Shown here one piece after another: positions 32,801 to 47,989 of a stretch of DNA of 64,000 nucleotides (positions are counted from its first letter, which is position 1; every line of letters starts with the position of its first letter). The DNA is from Ulva prolifera (taxonomy: Eukaryota > Chlorophyta > Ulvophyceae > Ulvales > Ulvaceae). The notes below the pieces were generated by a model, which saw only the letters and a list, made by a program, of their open reading frames with translations, made no database searches and was not told the DNA's origin. The position numbers and the translations under genes were made by a program. The stretch spans positions 6,593,810 through 6,657,809 of the forward strand of contig CM041197.1 in the NCBI GenBank assembly GCA_023078555.1, written 5' to 3'.

Positions 32801-35800
32801 TGTGTGTGACCTTTGCGCACGTCCGTTAAAGCGCAACCGGCTTCCCTGTCACCTAGTAGTTGAAAAGTTCACAGGTGCTGAATATGTAATGTATTGGCTC
32901 ATCAAGAAAAGATTTTCCACACGTCGAAGTTGAGTGCTTTACTAAAACACTCTCTTCACATGACATAGGTGTGTTTGACCTTTGCGCACGTCCGTTAAAG
33001 CGCAACCGCCTTCCCTGTCACCTAAAAGTTTAAAAGTTCGCAGGTGCTGAATATGTAATGTATTGGCTCATCGAGAAAAGATTTTCCACACGTCGAAGTT
33101 GAGTGCTTTACTACAACATACTCTACACATGACATAGGTGTGTGTGACCTTTGCGCACGTCCGTTAAAGCGCAACCGCCTTCCCTGTCACCTAAAAGTTG
33201 AAAAGTTCACAGGTGCTGAATATGTAATGTATTGGCTCATCGAGAAAAGATTTTCCACACGTCGAAGTTGAGTGCTTTACTACAACACACTCTACACATG
33301 ACATAGGTGTGTGTGACCTTTGCGCACGTCCGTTAAAGCGCAACCGACTTCCCTGTCACCTAAAAGTTGAAAAGTTCACAGGTGCTGAATATGTAATGTA
33401 TTGGCTCATCGAGAAAAGATTTTCCACACGTCGACGTTGAGTGCTTTACAACAACGCTCTCTTCACATGACATAGGTGTGTGTGACCTTTGCGCACGTCC
33501 GTTAAAGCGCAACCGGCTTCCCTGTCACCTAGAAGTTGAAAAGTTCACAGGTGCTGAATATGTAATGTATTGGCTCATCGAGAAAAGATTTTCCACACGT
33601 CGAAGTTGAGTGCTTTACTACAACACACTCTGCACATGACATAGGTGTTTGTGACCTTTGCGCACGTCCGTTAAAGCGCAACCGGCTTCCCTGTTACCTA
33701 GAAGTTGAAAAGTTCACAGGTGCTGAATATGTAATGTATTGGCTCATCGAGAAAATATTTTCCACACGTCGAAGTTGAGTGCTTTACTACAACACACTCT
33801 ACACATGACATAGGTGTGTGTGACCTTTGCGCACGTCCGTTAAAGCGCAACCGACTTCCCTGTCACCTAAAAGTTAAAAAGTTCACAGGTGCTGAATATG
33901 TAATGTATTGGCTCATCGAGAAAAGATTTTCCACACGTCGACGTTGAGTGCTTTACAACAACGCTCTCTTCACATGACATAGGTGTGTGTGACCTTTGCG
34001 CACGTCCGTTAAAGCGCAACCGGCTTCCCTGTCACCTAGAAGTTGAAAAGTTCGCAGGTGCTGAATATGTAATGTATTGGCTCATCGAGAAAAGATTTTC
34101 CACACGTCGAAGTTGAGTGCTTTACAACAACGCTCTCTTCACATGACATAGGTGTGTGTGACCTTTACGCACGTCCGTTAAAGCGCAACCGGCTTCCCTG
34201 TCACCTAGAAGTTGAAAAGTTCGCAGGTGCTGAATATGTAATGTATTGGCTCATCGAGAAAAGATTTTCCACACGTCGAAGTTGAGTGCTTTACTACAAC
34301 ATACTCTACACATGACATAGGTGTGTGTGACCTTTACGCACGTCCGTTAAAGCGCAACCGGCTTCCCTGTCACCTAAAAGTTGAAAAGTTCACAGGTGCT
34401 GAATATGTAATGTATTGGCTCATCGAGAAAATATTTTCCACACGTCGAAGTTGAGTGCTTTACTACAACACACTCTACACATGACATAGGTGTGTGTGAC
34501 CTATGCGCACGTCCGTTAAAGCGCAACCGACTTCCCTGTCACCTAAAAGTTAAAAAGTTCACAGGTGCTGAATATGTAATGTATTGGCTCATCGAGAAAA
34601 GATTTTCCACACGTCGACGTTGAGTGCTTTACAACAACGCTCTCTTCACATGACATAGGTGTGTGTGACCTTTGCGCACGTCCGTTAAAGCGCAACCGGC
34701 TTCCCTGTCACCTAGAAGTTGAAAAGTTCACAGGTGCTGAATATGTAATGTATTGGCTCATCGAGAAAAGATTTTCCACACGTCGAAGTTGAGTGCTTTA
34801 CTACAACACACTCTACACATGACATAGGTGTTTGTGACCTTTGCGCACGTCCGTTAAAGCGCAACCGGCTTCCCTGTTACCTAGAAGTTGAAAAGTTCAC
34901 AGGTGCTGAATATGTAATGTATTGGCTCATCGAGAAAATATTTTCCACACGTCGAAGTTGAGTGCTTTACTACAACACACTCTACACATGACATAGGTGT
35001 GTGTGACCTTTGCGCACGTCCGTTAAAGCGCAACCGGCTTCCCTGTCACCTAACAGTTTAAAAGTTCACAGGTGCTGAATATGTAATGTATTGGCTCATC
35101 GAAAAGAGATTTTCCACACGTCGAAGTTGAGTGCTTTACTACAACACACTTAACACAAGCCATAGGCGTGTGTGACCTTTGCGCACGTCCGTTGACGAGC
35201 AACCGGCTTCCCTGTCACCTAGTAGTTGAAAAGTTCACAGGCGCTGTATATGGCATGCATTTACTCAGCGAGAAGAGAATTCGACACATTGGATCAGAGC
35301 ACTACTCTAGAAAACACTTATCACAAGACATAGGTGTGTGTGACCTTTGCGCACGTCCGTTAAGAGCAACATGCTTCCCTGTCACCTTGAAGTCGAAAAG
35401 TTCACAGGTGCTGAATATGTAATGTATTGGCTCATCGAGAAAAGATTTTCCACGTAGAAGTTGAGTGCTTTACTACAACACACTTAACACAAGCCATAGG
35501 TGTGTGTGACCTTTGCGCACGTCCATTGACGAGCAACCGGCTTCCCTGTCACCTAGTAGTTGAAAAGTTCACAGGCGCTGTATATGGCATGCATTTACTC
35601 AGCGAGAAGAGAATTGGACACATTGGATCAGAGCACTTCTCTAGAAAACACTTATCACAAGACATAGGTGTGTGTGACCTTTGCGCACGTTCGTTAAGAG
35701 CAACATGCTTCCCTGTCACCTTGAAGTCGAAAAGTTCACAGGTGATGAATATGTAATGTATTGGCTCATCTAGAAAGGTTTTTCCACACGTTGAAGTTGA

Positions 35801-38800
35801 TTGCTTTACTACAACACACTCTACACATGACATAGGTGTGTGGGACCTTTGCGCACGTCCGTTAAAGTGCAACCGGCTTCCCTGTCACCTAAAAGTTGAA
35901 AAGTTCACAGGTGCTGAACATGTAATGTATTGGCTCATCTAGAAAAGATTTTCCACACGTCGACGTTGAGTGCTTTACTACAACACTCTCTTCACATGAC
36001 ATAGGTGTGTGTGACCTTTGCGCACGTCCGTTAAAGCGCAACCGGCTTCCCTGTCACCTAGAAGTTGAAAAGTTCACAGGTGCTGAATATGTAATGTATT
36101 GGCTCATCGAGAAAAGATTTTCCACACGTCGAAGTTGAGTGCTTTACTACAACACACTCTACACATGACATAGGTGTGTGTGACCTTTGCGCACGTCCGT
36201 TAAAGCGCAACCGGCTTCCGTGTCACCTAAAAGTTAAAAAGTTCGCAGGTGCTGAATATGTAATGTATTGGCTCATCGAGAAAAGATTTTTCACACGTCG
36301 AAGTTGAGTGCTTTACTACAACACACTTAACACAAGCCATAGGCGTGTGTGACCTTTGCGCACGTCCGTTGACGAGCAACCGGCTTCCCTGTCACCTAGT
36401 AGTTGAAAAGTTCACAGGTGGTGAATATGTAATGTATTGGCTCATCGAGAAAAGATTTTCCACACGTCGAAGTTGAGTGCTTTACTACAACACACTCTAC
36501 ACATGACATAGGTGTGTGTGACCTTTGCGCACGTCCGTTAAAGCGCAACCGGCTTCCGTGTCACCTAAAAGTTAAAAAGTTCGCAGGTGCTGAATATGTA
36601 ATGTATTGGCTCATCGAGAAAAGATTTTTCACACGTCGAAGTTGAGTGCTTTACTACAACACACTTAACACAAGCCATAGGCGTGTGTGACCTTTGCGCA
36701 CGTCCGTTGACGAGCAACCGGCTTCCCTGTCACCTAGTAGTTGAAAAGTTCACAGGTGGTGAATATGTAATGTATTGGCTCATCGAGAAAAGATTTTCCA
36801 CACGTCGAAGTTGAGTGCTTTACTACAACACACTTAACACAAGCCATAGGCGTGTGTGACCTTTGCGCACGTCCGTTGACGAGCAACCGGCTTCCCTGTC
36901 ACCTAGTAGTTGAAAAGTTCACAGGTGGTGAATATGTAATGTATTGGCTCATCGAGAAAAGATTTTCCACACGTCGAAGTTGAGTGCTTTACTACAACAC
37001 TCTCTACACATGACATAGGTGTGTGTGACCTTTGCGCACGTCCGTGACAGCGCAACCGGCTTCCCTGTCACCTAGTAGTTGAAAAGTTCACAGGTGCTGA
37101 ATATGTAATGTATTGGCTCATCGAGAAAAGATTTTCCACACGTCTAAGTTGAGTGCTTTACTACAACACTCTCTTCACATGACATAGGTGTGTGTGATTT
37201 TTGCGCACGTCCATTGACGAGCAACCGGCTTCCCTGTCACCTAGTAGTTGAAAAGTTCACAGGCGCTGTATATGGATGCATTTACTCAGCGAGAAGAGAA
37301 TTCGACACATTGGATCAGAGCACTACTCTAGAGAACACTTATCACAAGACATAGGTGTGTGTGACCTTTGCGCACGTCCGTTAAGAGCAACATGCTTCCC
37401 TGTCACCTTGAAGTCGAAAAGTTCACAGGTGCTGAATTTGTAATGTATTGGCTCATCGAGAAAAGATTTTCCACACGTAGAAGTTGAGTGCTTTACTACA
37501 ACACTCTCTTCACATGACATAGGTGTGTGTGACCTTTGCGCACGTCCGTTAAAGCGCAACCGGCTTCCCTGTCACCTAGAAGTTGAAAAGTTCACAGGTG
37601 CTGAATATGTAATGTATTGGCTCATCTAGAAAGGTTTTTCCACACGTTGAAGTTGATTGCTTTACTACAACACACTCTACACATGACATAGGTGTTTGTG
37701 ACCTTTGCGCACGTCCGTTAAAGCGCAACCGGCTTCCCTGTTACCTAGAAGTTGAAAAGTTCACAGGTGCTGAATATGTAATGTATTGGCTCATCGAGAA
37801 AATATTTTCCACACGTCGAAGTTGAGTGCTTTACTACAACACACTCTACACATGACATAGGTGTGTGTGACCTTTGCGCACGTCCGTTAAAGCGCAACCG
37901 GCTTCCCTGTCACCTAAAAGTTGAAAAGTTCACAGGTGCTGAATATGTAATGTATTGGCTCATCGAGAAAAGATTTTCCACACGTCGAAGTTGAGTGCTT
38001 TACTACAACACACTCTACACATGACATAGGTGTGTGTGACCTTTGCGCACGTCCGTTAAAGCGCAACCGGCTTCCCTGTCACCTAACAGTTTAAAAGTTC
38101 ACAGGTGCTGAATATGTAATGTATTGGCTCATCGAGAAAAGATTTTCCACGTAGAAGTTGAGTGCTTTACTACAACACACTTAACACAAGCCATAGGTGT
38201 GTGTGACCTTTGCGCACGTCCATTGACGAGCAACCGGCTTCCCTGTCACCTAGTAGTTGAAAAGTTCACAGGCGCTGTATATGGCATGCATTTACTCAGC
38301 GAGAAGAGAATTCGACACATTGGATCAGAGCACTACTCTAGAAAACACTTATCACAAGACATAGGTGTGTGTGACCTTTGCGCACGTCCGTTAAGAGCAA
38401 CATGCTTCCCTGTCACCTTGAAGTCGAAAAGTTCACAGGTGCTGAATATGTAATGTATTGGCTCATCGAGAAAAGATTTTCCACGTAGAAGTTGAGTGCT
38501 TTACTACAACACACTTAACACAAGCCATAGGTGTGTGTGACCTTTGCGCACGTCCATTGACGAGCAACCGGCTTCCCTGTCACCTAGTAGTTGAAAAGTT
38601 CACAGGCGCTGTATATGGCATGCATTTACTCAGCGAGAAGAGAATTCGACACATTGGATCAGAGCACTTCTCTAGAAAACACTTATCACAAGACATAGGT
38701 GTGTGTGACCTTTGCGCACGTTCGTTAAGAGCAACATGCTTCCCTGTCACCTTGAAGTCGAAAAGTTCACAGGTGATGAATATGTAATGTATTGGCTCAT

Positions 38801-40149
38801 CTAGAAAGGTTTTTCCACACGTTGAAGTTGATTGCTTTACTACAACACACTCTACACATGACATAGGTGTGTGGGACCTTTGCGCACGTCCGTTAAAGTG
38901 CAACCGGCTTCCCTGTCACCTAAAAGTTGAAAAGTTCACAGGTGCTGAACATGTAATGTATTGGCTCATCGAGAAAAGATTTTCCACACGTCGACGTTGA
39001 GTGCTTTACTACAACACTCTCTTCACATGACATAGGTGTGTGTGACCTTTGCGCACGTCCGTTAAAGCGCAACCGGCTTCCCTGTCACCTAGAAGTTGAA
39101 AAGTTCACAGGTGCTGAATATGTAATGTATTGGCTCATCGAGAAAAGATTTTCCACACGTCGAAGTTGAGTGCTTTACTACAACACACTCTACACATGAC
39201 ATAGGTGTGTGTGACCTTTGCGCACGTCCGTTAAAGCGCAACCGGCTTCCGTGTCACCTAAAAGTTAAAAAGTTCACAGGTGCTGAATATGTAATGTATT
39301 GGCTCATCGAGAAAAGATTTTTCACACGTCGAAGTTGAGTGCTTTACTACAACACACTTAACACAAGCCATAGGCGTGTGTGACCTTTGCGCACGTCCGT
39401 TACAGCGCAACCGGCTTCCCTGTCACCTAGTAGTTGAAAAGTTCACAGGTGGTGAATATGTAATGTATTGGCTCATCGAGAAAAGATTTTCCACACGTCG
39501 AAGTTGAGTGCTTTACTACAACACACTCTACACATGACATAGGTGTGTGTGACCTTTGCGCACGTCCGTTACAGCGCAACCGGCTTCCCTGTCACCTAGT
39601 AGTTGAAAAGTTCACAGGTGCTGAATATGTAATGTATTGGCTCATCGAGAAAAGATTTTCCACACGTCTAAGTTGAGTGCTTTACTACAACACTCTCTTC
39701 ACATGACATAGGTGTGTGTGATTTTTGCGCACGTCCATTGACGAGCAACCGGCTTCCCTGTCACCTAGTAGTTGAAAAGTTCACAGGCGCTGTATATGGA
39801 TGCATTTACTCAGCGAGAAGAGAATTCGACACATTGGATCAGAGCACTACTCTAGAGAACACTTATCACAAGACATAGGTGTGTGTGACCTTTGCGCACG
39901 TCCGTTAAGAGCAACATGCTTCCCTGTCACCTTGAAGTCGAAAAGTTCACAGGTGCTGAATATGTAATGTATTGGCTCATCGAGAAAAGATTTTCCACAC
40001 GTCGAAGTTGAGTGCTTTACTACAACACACTCTACACATGACATAGGTGTGTGTGACCTTTGCGCACGTCCGTTAAAGCGCAACCGGCTTCCGTGTCACC
40101 TAAAAGTTAAAAAGTTCACAGGTGCTGAATATGTAATGTATTGGCTCAT

Positions 40150-42160
40150 CGAGAAAAGATTTTTCACACGTCGAAGTTGAGTGCTTTACTACAACACACT
40201 TAACACAAGCCATAGGCGTGTGTGACCTTTGCGCACGTCCGTTGACGAGCAACCGGCTTCCCTGTCACCTAGTAGTTGAAAAGTTCACAGGTGGTGAATA
40301 TGTAATGTATTGGCTCATCGAGAAAAGATTTTCCACACGTCGAAGTTGAGTGCTTTACTACAACACACTCTACACATGACATAGGTGTGTGTGACCTTTG
40401 CGCACGTCCGTTACAGCGCAACCGGCTTCCCTGTCACCTAGTAGTTGAAAAGTTCACAGGTGCTGAATATGTAATGTATTGGCTCATCGAGAAAAGATTT
40501 TCCACACGTCTAAGTTGAGTGCTTTACTACAACACTCTCTTCACATGACATAGGTGTGTGTGATTTTTGCGCACGTCCATTGACGAGCAACCGGCTTCCC
40601 TGTCACCTAGTAGTTGAAAAGTTCACAGGCGCTGTATATGGATGCATTTACTCAGCGAGAAGAGAATTCGACACATTGGATCAGAGCACTACTCTAGAGA
40701 ACACTTATCACAAGACATAGGTGTGTGTGACCTTTGCGCACGTCCGTTAAGAGCAACATGCTTCCCTGTCACCTTGAAGTCAAAAAGTTCACAGGTGCTG
40801 AATTTGTAATGTATTGGCTCATCGAGAAAAGATTTTCCACACGTAGAAGTTGAGTGCTTTACTACAACACTCTCTTCACATGACATAGGTGTGTGTGACC
40901 TTTGCGCACGTCCGTTAAAGCGCAACCGGCTTCCCTGTCACCTAGAAGTTGAAAAGTTCACAGGTGCTGAATATGTAATGTATTGGCTCATCGAGAAAAG
41001 ATTTTCCACACGTCGAAGTTGAGTGCTTTACTACAACACACTCTACTCATGACATAGGTGTGTGTGACCTTTGCGCACGTACGGTAAAGCGCAACCGGCT
41101 TCCCTGTCACCTAAAAGTTAAAAAGTTCACAGGTGCTGAATATGTAATGTATTGGCTCATCGAGAAAAGATTTTTCACACGTCGAAGTTGAGTGCTTTAC
41201 TACAACACACTTAACACAAGCCATAGGCGTGTGTGACCTTTGCGCACGTCCGTTGACGAGCAACCGGCTTCCCTGTCACCTAGTAGTTGAAAAGTTCACA
41301 GGTGGTGAATATGTAATGTATTGGCTCATCGAGAAAAGATTTTCCACACGTCGAAGTTGAGTGCTTTACTACAACACACTCTACACATGACATAGGTGTG
41401 TGTGACCTTTGCGCACGTCCGTTACAGCGCAACCGGCTTCCCTGTCACCTAGTAGTTGAAAAGTTCACAGGTGCTGAATATGTAATGTATTGGCTCATCG
41501 AGAAAAGATTTTCCACACGTCTAAGTTGAGTGCTTTACTACAACACTCTCTTCACATGACATAGGTGTGTGTGATTTTTGCGCACGTCCATTGACGAGCA
41601 ACCGGCTTCCCTGTCACCTAGTAGTTGAAAAGTTCACAGGCGCTGTATATGGATGCATTTACTCAGCGAGAAGAGAATTCGACACATTGGATCAGAGCAC
41701 TACTCTAGAGAACACTTATCACAAGACATAGGTGTGTGTGACCTTTGCGCACGTCCGTTAAGAGCAACATGCTTCCCTGTCACCTTGAAGTCAAAAAGTT
41801 CACAGGTGCTGAATTTGTAATGTATTGGCTCATCGAGAAAAGATTTTCCACACGTAGAAGTTGAGTGCTTTACTACAACACTCTCTTCACATGACATAGG
41901 TGTGTGTGACCTTTGCGCACGTCCGTTAAAGCGCAACCGGCTTCCCTGTCACCTAGAAGTTGAAAAGTTCACAGGTGCTGAATATGTAATGTATTGGCTC
42001 ATCGAGAAAAGATTTTCCACACGTCGAAGTTGAGTGCTTTACTACAACACACTCTACTCATGACATAGGTGTGTGTGACCTTTGCGCACGTACGGTAAAG
42101 CGCAACCGGCTTCCCTGTCACCTAAAAGTTAAAAAGTTCACAGGTGCTGAATATGTAATG
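40150..42160 (+). repeat. 1,011-bp (6-monomer) higher-order repeat in satellite 2
   Basis: Consecutive blocks repeat at 1,011 bp. Shared private variants are TACTCATGACATAGG followed by CGTACGGTAAAGC (about 41045/42056), GTGATTTTTGCG (about 40561/41572) and GCTGAATTTGTAATG (about 40798/41809). A related block lies one 842-bp step (5 monomers) to the left, and the TACTCATGAC/CGTACGG pair reappears near 63422. Confidence 0.8.
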
Positions 42161-45100
42161 TATTGGCTCATCGAGAAAAGATTTTCCACACGTCGAAGTT
42201 GAGTGCTTTACTACAACACACTTAACACAAGCCATAGGCGTGTGTGACCTTTGCGCACGTCCGTTGACGAGCAACCGGCTTCCCTGTCACCTTGAAGTCG
42301 AAAAGTTCACAGGTGATGAATATGTAATGTATTGGCTCATCTAGAAAGGTTTTTCCACACGTTGAAGTTGATTGCTTTACTACAACACACTCTACACATG
42401 ACATAGGTGTGTGGGACCTTTGCGCACGTCCGTTAAAGCGCAACCGGCTTCCCTGTCACCTAAAAGTTGAAAAGTTCACAGGTGCTGAACATGTAATGTA
42501 TTGGCTCATCGAGAAAAGATTTTCCACACGTCGACGTTGAGTGCTTTACTACAACACTCTCTTCACATGACATAGGTGTGTGTGACCTTTGCGCACGTCC
42601 GTTAAAGCGCAACCGGCTTCCCTGTCACCTAGAAGTTGAAAAGTTCACAGGTGCTGAATATGTAATGTATTGGCTCATCGAGAAAAGATTCTCCACACGT
42701 CGAAGTTGAGTGCTTTACTACAACACACTCTACACATGACATAGGTGTGTGTGACCTTTGCGCACGTCCGTTAAAGCGCAACCGGCTTCCGTGTCACCTA
42801 AAAGTTAAAAAGTTCACAGGTGGTGAATATGTAATGTATTGGCTCATCGAGAAAAGATTTTCCACACGTCGAAGTTGAGTGCTTTACTACAACACACTCT
42901 ACACATGACATAGGTGTGTGTGACCTTTGCGCACGTCCGTTACAGCGCAACCGGCTTCCCTGTCACCTAGTAGTTGAAAAGTTCACAGGCGCTGTATATG
43001 GCATGCATTTACTCAGCGAGAAGAGAATTCGACACATTGGATCAGAGCACTTCTCTAGAAAACACTTATCACAAGACATAGGTGTGTGTGACCTTTGCGC
43101 ACGTTCGTTAAGAGCAACATGCTTCCCTGTCACCTTGAAGTCGAAAAGTTCACAGGTGATGAATATGTAATGTATTGGCTCATCTAGAAAGGTTTTTCCA
43201 CACGTTGAAGTTGATTGCTTTACTACAACACACTCTACACATGACATAGGTGTGTGGGACCTTTGCGCACGTCCGTTAAAGTGCAACCGGCTTCCCTGTC
43301 ACCTAAAAGTTGAAAAGTTCACAGGTGCTGAACATGTAATGTATTGGCTCATCGAGAAAAGATTTTCCACACGTCGACGTTGAGTGCTTTACTACAACAC
43401 TCTCTTCACATGACATAGGTGTGTGGGACCTTTGCGCACGTCCGTTAAAGCGCAACCGGCTTCCCTGTCACCTAAAAGTTGAAAAGTTCACAGGTGCTGA
43501 ACATGTAATGTATTGGCTCATCGAGAAAAGATTTTCCACACGTCGACGTTGAGTGCTTTACTACAACACTCTCTTCACATGACATAGGTGTGTGTGACCT
43601 TTGCGCACGTCCGTTAAAGCGCAACCGGCTTCCCTGTCACCTAGAAGTTGAAAAGTTCACAGGTGCTGAATATGTAATGTATTGGCTCATCGAGAAAAGA
43701 TTTTCCACACGTCGAAGTTGAGTGCTTTACTACAACACACTCTACACATGACATAGGTGTGTGTGACCTTTGCGCACGTCCGTTAAAGCGCAACCGGCTT
43801 CCGTGTCACCTAAAAGTTAAAAAGTTCACAGGTGGTGAATATGTAATGTATTGGCTCATCGAGAAAAGATTTTCCACACGTCGAAGTTGAGTGCTTTACT
43901 ACAACACACTCTACACATGACATAGGTGTGTGTGACCTTTGCGCACGTCCGTTACAGCGCAACCGGCTTCCCTGTCACCTAGTAGTTGAAAAGTTCACAG
44001 GCGCTGTATATGGCATGCATTTACTCAGCGAGAAGAGAATTCGACACATTGGATCAGAGCACTTCTCTAGAAAACACTTATCACAAGACATAGGTGTGTG
44101 TGACCTTTGCGCACGTTCGTTAAGAGCAACATGCTTCCCTGTCACCTTGAAGTCGAAAAGTTCACAGGTGATGAATATGTAATGTATTGGCTCATCTAGA
44201 AAGGTTTTTCCACACGTTGAAGTTGATTGCTTTACTACAACACACTCTACACATGACATAGGTGTGTGGGACCTTTGCGCACGTCCGTTAAAGTGCAACC
44301 GGCTTCCCTGTCACCTAAAAGTTGAAAAGTTCACAGGTGCTGAACATGTAATGTATTGGCTCATCGAGAAAAGATTTTCCACACGTCGACGTTGAGTGCT
44401 TTACTACAACACTCTCTTCACATGACATAGGTGTGTGTGACCTTTGCGCACGTCCGTTAAAGCGCAACCGGCTTCCCTGTCACCTAGAAGTTGAAAAGTT
44501 CACAGGTGCTGAATATGTAATGTATTGGCTCATCGAGAAAAGATTTTCCACACGTCGAAGTTGAGTGCTTTACTAAAACACACTCTACACAAGCCATAGG
44601 CGTGTGTGACCTTTGCGCACGTCCGTTGACGAGCAACCGGCTTCCCTGTCACCTAGTAGTTGAAAAGTTCACAGGCGCTGTATATGGCATGCATTTACTC
44701 AGCGAGAAGAGAATTCGACACATTGGATCAGAGCACTACTGTAGAAAACACTTATCACAAGACATAGGTGTGTGTGACCTTTGCGCACGTCCGTTAAGAG
44801 CAACATGCTTCCCTGTCACCTTGAAGTCGAAAAGTTCACAGGTGCTGAATATGTAATGTATTGGCTCATCGAGAAAAGATTTTCCAGACGTAGAAGTTGA
44901 GTGCTTTACTACAACACACTTAACACAAGCCATAGGTGTGTGTGACCTTTGCGCACGTCCATTGACGAGCAACCGGCTTCCCTGTCACCTAGTAGTTGAA
45001 AAGTTCACAGGCGCTGTATATGGCATGCATTTACTCAGCGAGAAGAGAATTCGACACATTGGATCAGAGCACTTCTCTAGAAAACACTTATCACAAGACA

Positions 45101-46036
45101 TAGGTGTGTGTGACCTTTGCGCACGTTCGTTAAGAGCAACATGCTTCCCTGTCACCTTGAAGTCGAAAAGTTCACAGGTGATGAATATGTAATGTATTGG
45201 CTCATCTAGAAAGGTTTTTCCACACGTTGAAGTTGATTGCTTTACTACAACACACTCTACACATGACATAGGTGTGTGGGACCTTTGCGCACGTCCGTTA
45301 AAGCGCAACCGGCTTCCCTGTCACCTAGAAGTTGAAAAGTTCACAGGTGCTGAATATGTAATGTATTGGCTCATCGAGAAAAGATTTTCCACACGTCGAA
45401 GTTGAGTGCTTTACTACAACACACTTAACACAAGCCATAGGCGTGTGTGACCTTTGCGCACGTCCGTTGACGAACAACCGGCTTCCCTGTCACCTTGAAG
45501 TCGAAAAGTTCACAGGTGATGAATATGTAATGTATTGGCTCATCTAGAAAGGTTTTTCCACACGTTGAAGTTGATTGCTTTACTACAACACACTCTACAC
45601 ATGACATAGGTGACTGTGACCTTTGCGCACGTCCGTTAAAGCGCAACCGGCTTCCTTGTTACCTAGAAGTTGAAAAGTTCACAGGTGCTGAATATGTAAT
45701 GTATTGGCTCATCGAGAAAATATTTTCCACACGTCGAAGTTGAGTGCTTTACTACAACACACTCTACACATGACATAGGTGTGTGTGACCTTTGCGCACG
45801 TCCGTTAAAGCGCAACCGGCTTCCCTGTCACCTAAAAGTTGAAAAGTTCACAGGTGCTGAATATGTAATGTATTGGCTCATCGAGAAAAGATTTTCCACA
45901 CGTCGAAGTTGAGTGCTTTACTACAACACACTCTACACATGACATAGGTGTGTGTGACCTTTGCGCACGTCCGTTAAAGCGCAACCGGCTTCCCTGTCAC
46001 CTAACAGTTTAAAAGTTCACAGGTGCTGAATATGTA

Positions 46037-46169
46037 TGTATGTATGTATGCATGATTACATAGCCGTATCCATTTGGACATTGACAACTCCGAAATCCGG
46101 GACCGAAAGAGGCATCCAAGCAACATGCTGCCGCAAACTCTGACTTGCGCCACAGAATGCAACAACACG
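46037..46169 (-). mobile_element. 133-bp retroposon-like insertion in a satellite-2 monomer
   Basis: A non-satellite segment interrupts a class-A monomer. It is flanked by a 7-bp direct repeat ATATGTA (46030-46036 and 46170-46176). The uninterrupted site is seen in neighbouring monomers such as 35040-35115. On the minus strand the segment ends in a tetranucleotide tract (CATA repeats), as do 3' tails of RTE-type LINEs and some SINEs. It is preceded by GC-richer unique sequence containing CGGTCCCGGATTTCGG. A short insert with a target-site duplication and simple-repeat tail fits a 5'-truncated non-LTR retrotransposon or SINE. The family is not recognised and no coding remnant is convincing. 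Confidence 0.65.
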
Positions 46170-47989
46170 ATATGTAATGTATTGGCTCATCGAGAAGAGA
46201 TTTTCCACACGTCGAAGTTGAGTGCTTTACTACAACACACTTAACACAAGCCATAGGCGTGTGTGACCTTTGCGCACGTCCGTTGACGAGCAACCGGCTT
46301 CCCTGTCACCTAGTAGTTGAAAAGTTCACAGGCGCTGTATATGGCATGCATTTACTCAGCGAGAAGAGAATTCGACACATTGGATCAGAGCACTACTCTA
46401 GAAAACACTTATCACAAGACATAGGTGTGTGTGACCTTTGCGCACGTCCGTTAAGAGCAACATGCTTCCCTGTCACCTTGAAGTCGAAAAGTTCACAGGT
46501 GCTGAATATGTAATGTATTGGCTCATCGAGAAAAGATTTTCCACGTAGAAGTTGAGTGCTTTACTACAACACACTTAACACAAGCCATAGGTGTGTGTGA
46601 CCTTTGCGCACGTCCATTGACGAGCAACCGGCTTCCCTGTCACCTAGTAGTTGAAAAGTTCACAGGCGCTGTATATGGCATGCATTTACTCAGCGAGAAG
46701 AGAATTCGACACATTGGATCAGAGCACTTCTCTAGAAAACACTTATCACAAGACATAGGTGTGTGTGACCTTTGCGCACGTTCGTTAAGAGCAACATGCT
46801 TCCCTGTCACCTTGAAGTCGAAAAGTTCACAGGTGATGAATATGTAATGTATTGGCTCATCTAGAAAGGTTTTTCCACACGTTGAAGTTGATTGCTTTAC
46901 TACAACACACTCTACACATGACATAGGTGTGTGGGACCTTTGCGCACGTCCGTTAAAGTGCAACCGGCTTCCCTGTCACCTAAAAGTTAAAAAGTTCACA
47001 GGTGCTGAATATGTAATGTATTGGCTCATCGAGAAAAGATTTTCCACACGTCGAAGTTGAGTGCTTTACTACAACACACTCTACACATGACATAGGTGTG
47101 TGTGACCTTTGCGCACGTCCGTTAAAGCGCAACCGGCTTCCGTGTCACCTAAAAGTTAAAAAGTTCACAGGTGCTGAATATGTAATGTATTGGCTCATCG
47201 AGAAAAGATTTTTCACACGTCGAAGTTGAGTGCTTTACTACAACACACTTAACACAAGCCATAGGCGTGTGTGACCTTTGCGCACGTCCGTTGACGAGCA
47301 ACCGGCTTCCCTGTCACCTAGTAGTTGAAAAGTTCACAGGTGGTGAATATGTAATGTATTGGCTCATCGAGAAAAGATTTTCCACACGTCGAAGTTGAGT
47401 GCTTTACTACAACACACTCTACACATGACATAGGTGTGTGTGACCTTTGCGCACGTCCGTTACAGCGCAACCGGCTTCCCTGTCACCTAGTAGTTGAAAA
47501 GTTCACAGGTGCTGAATATGTAATGTATTGGCTCATCGAGAAAAGATTTTCCACACGTGTAAGTTGAGTGCTTTACTACAACACTCTCTTCACATGACAT
47601 AGGTGTGTGTGATTTTTGCGCACGTCCATTGACGAGCAACCGGCTTCCCTGTCACCTAGTAGTTGAAAAGTTCACAGGCGCTGTATATGGATGCATTTAC
47701 TCAGCGAGAAGAGAATTCGACACATTGGATCAGAGCACTACTCTAGAGAACACTTATCACAAGACATAGGTGTGTGTGACCTTTGCGCACGTCCGTTAAG
47801 AGCAACATGCTTCCCTGTCACCTTGAAGTCGAAAAGTTCACAGGTGCTGAATTTGTAATGTATTGGCTCATCGAGAAAAGATTTTCCACACGTAGAAGTT
47901 GAGTGCTTTACTACAACACTCTCTTCACATGACATAGGTGTGTGTGACCTTTGCGCACGTCCGTTAAAGCGCAACCGGCTTCCCTGTCA

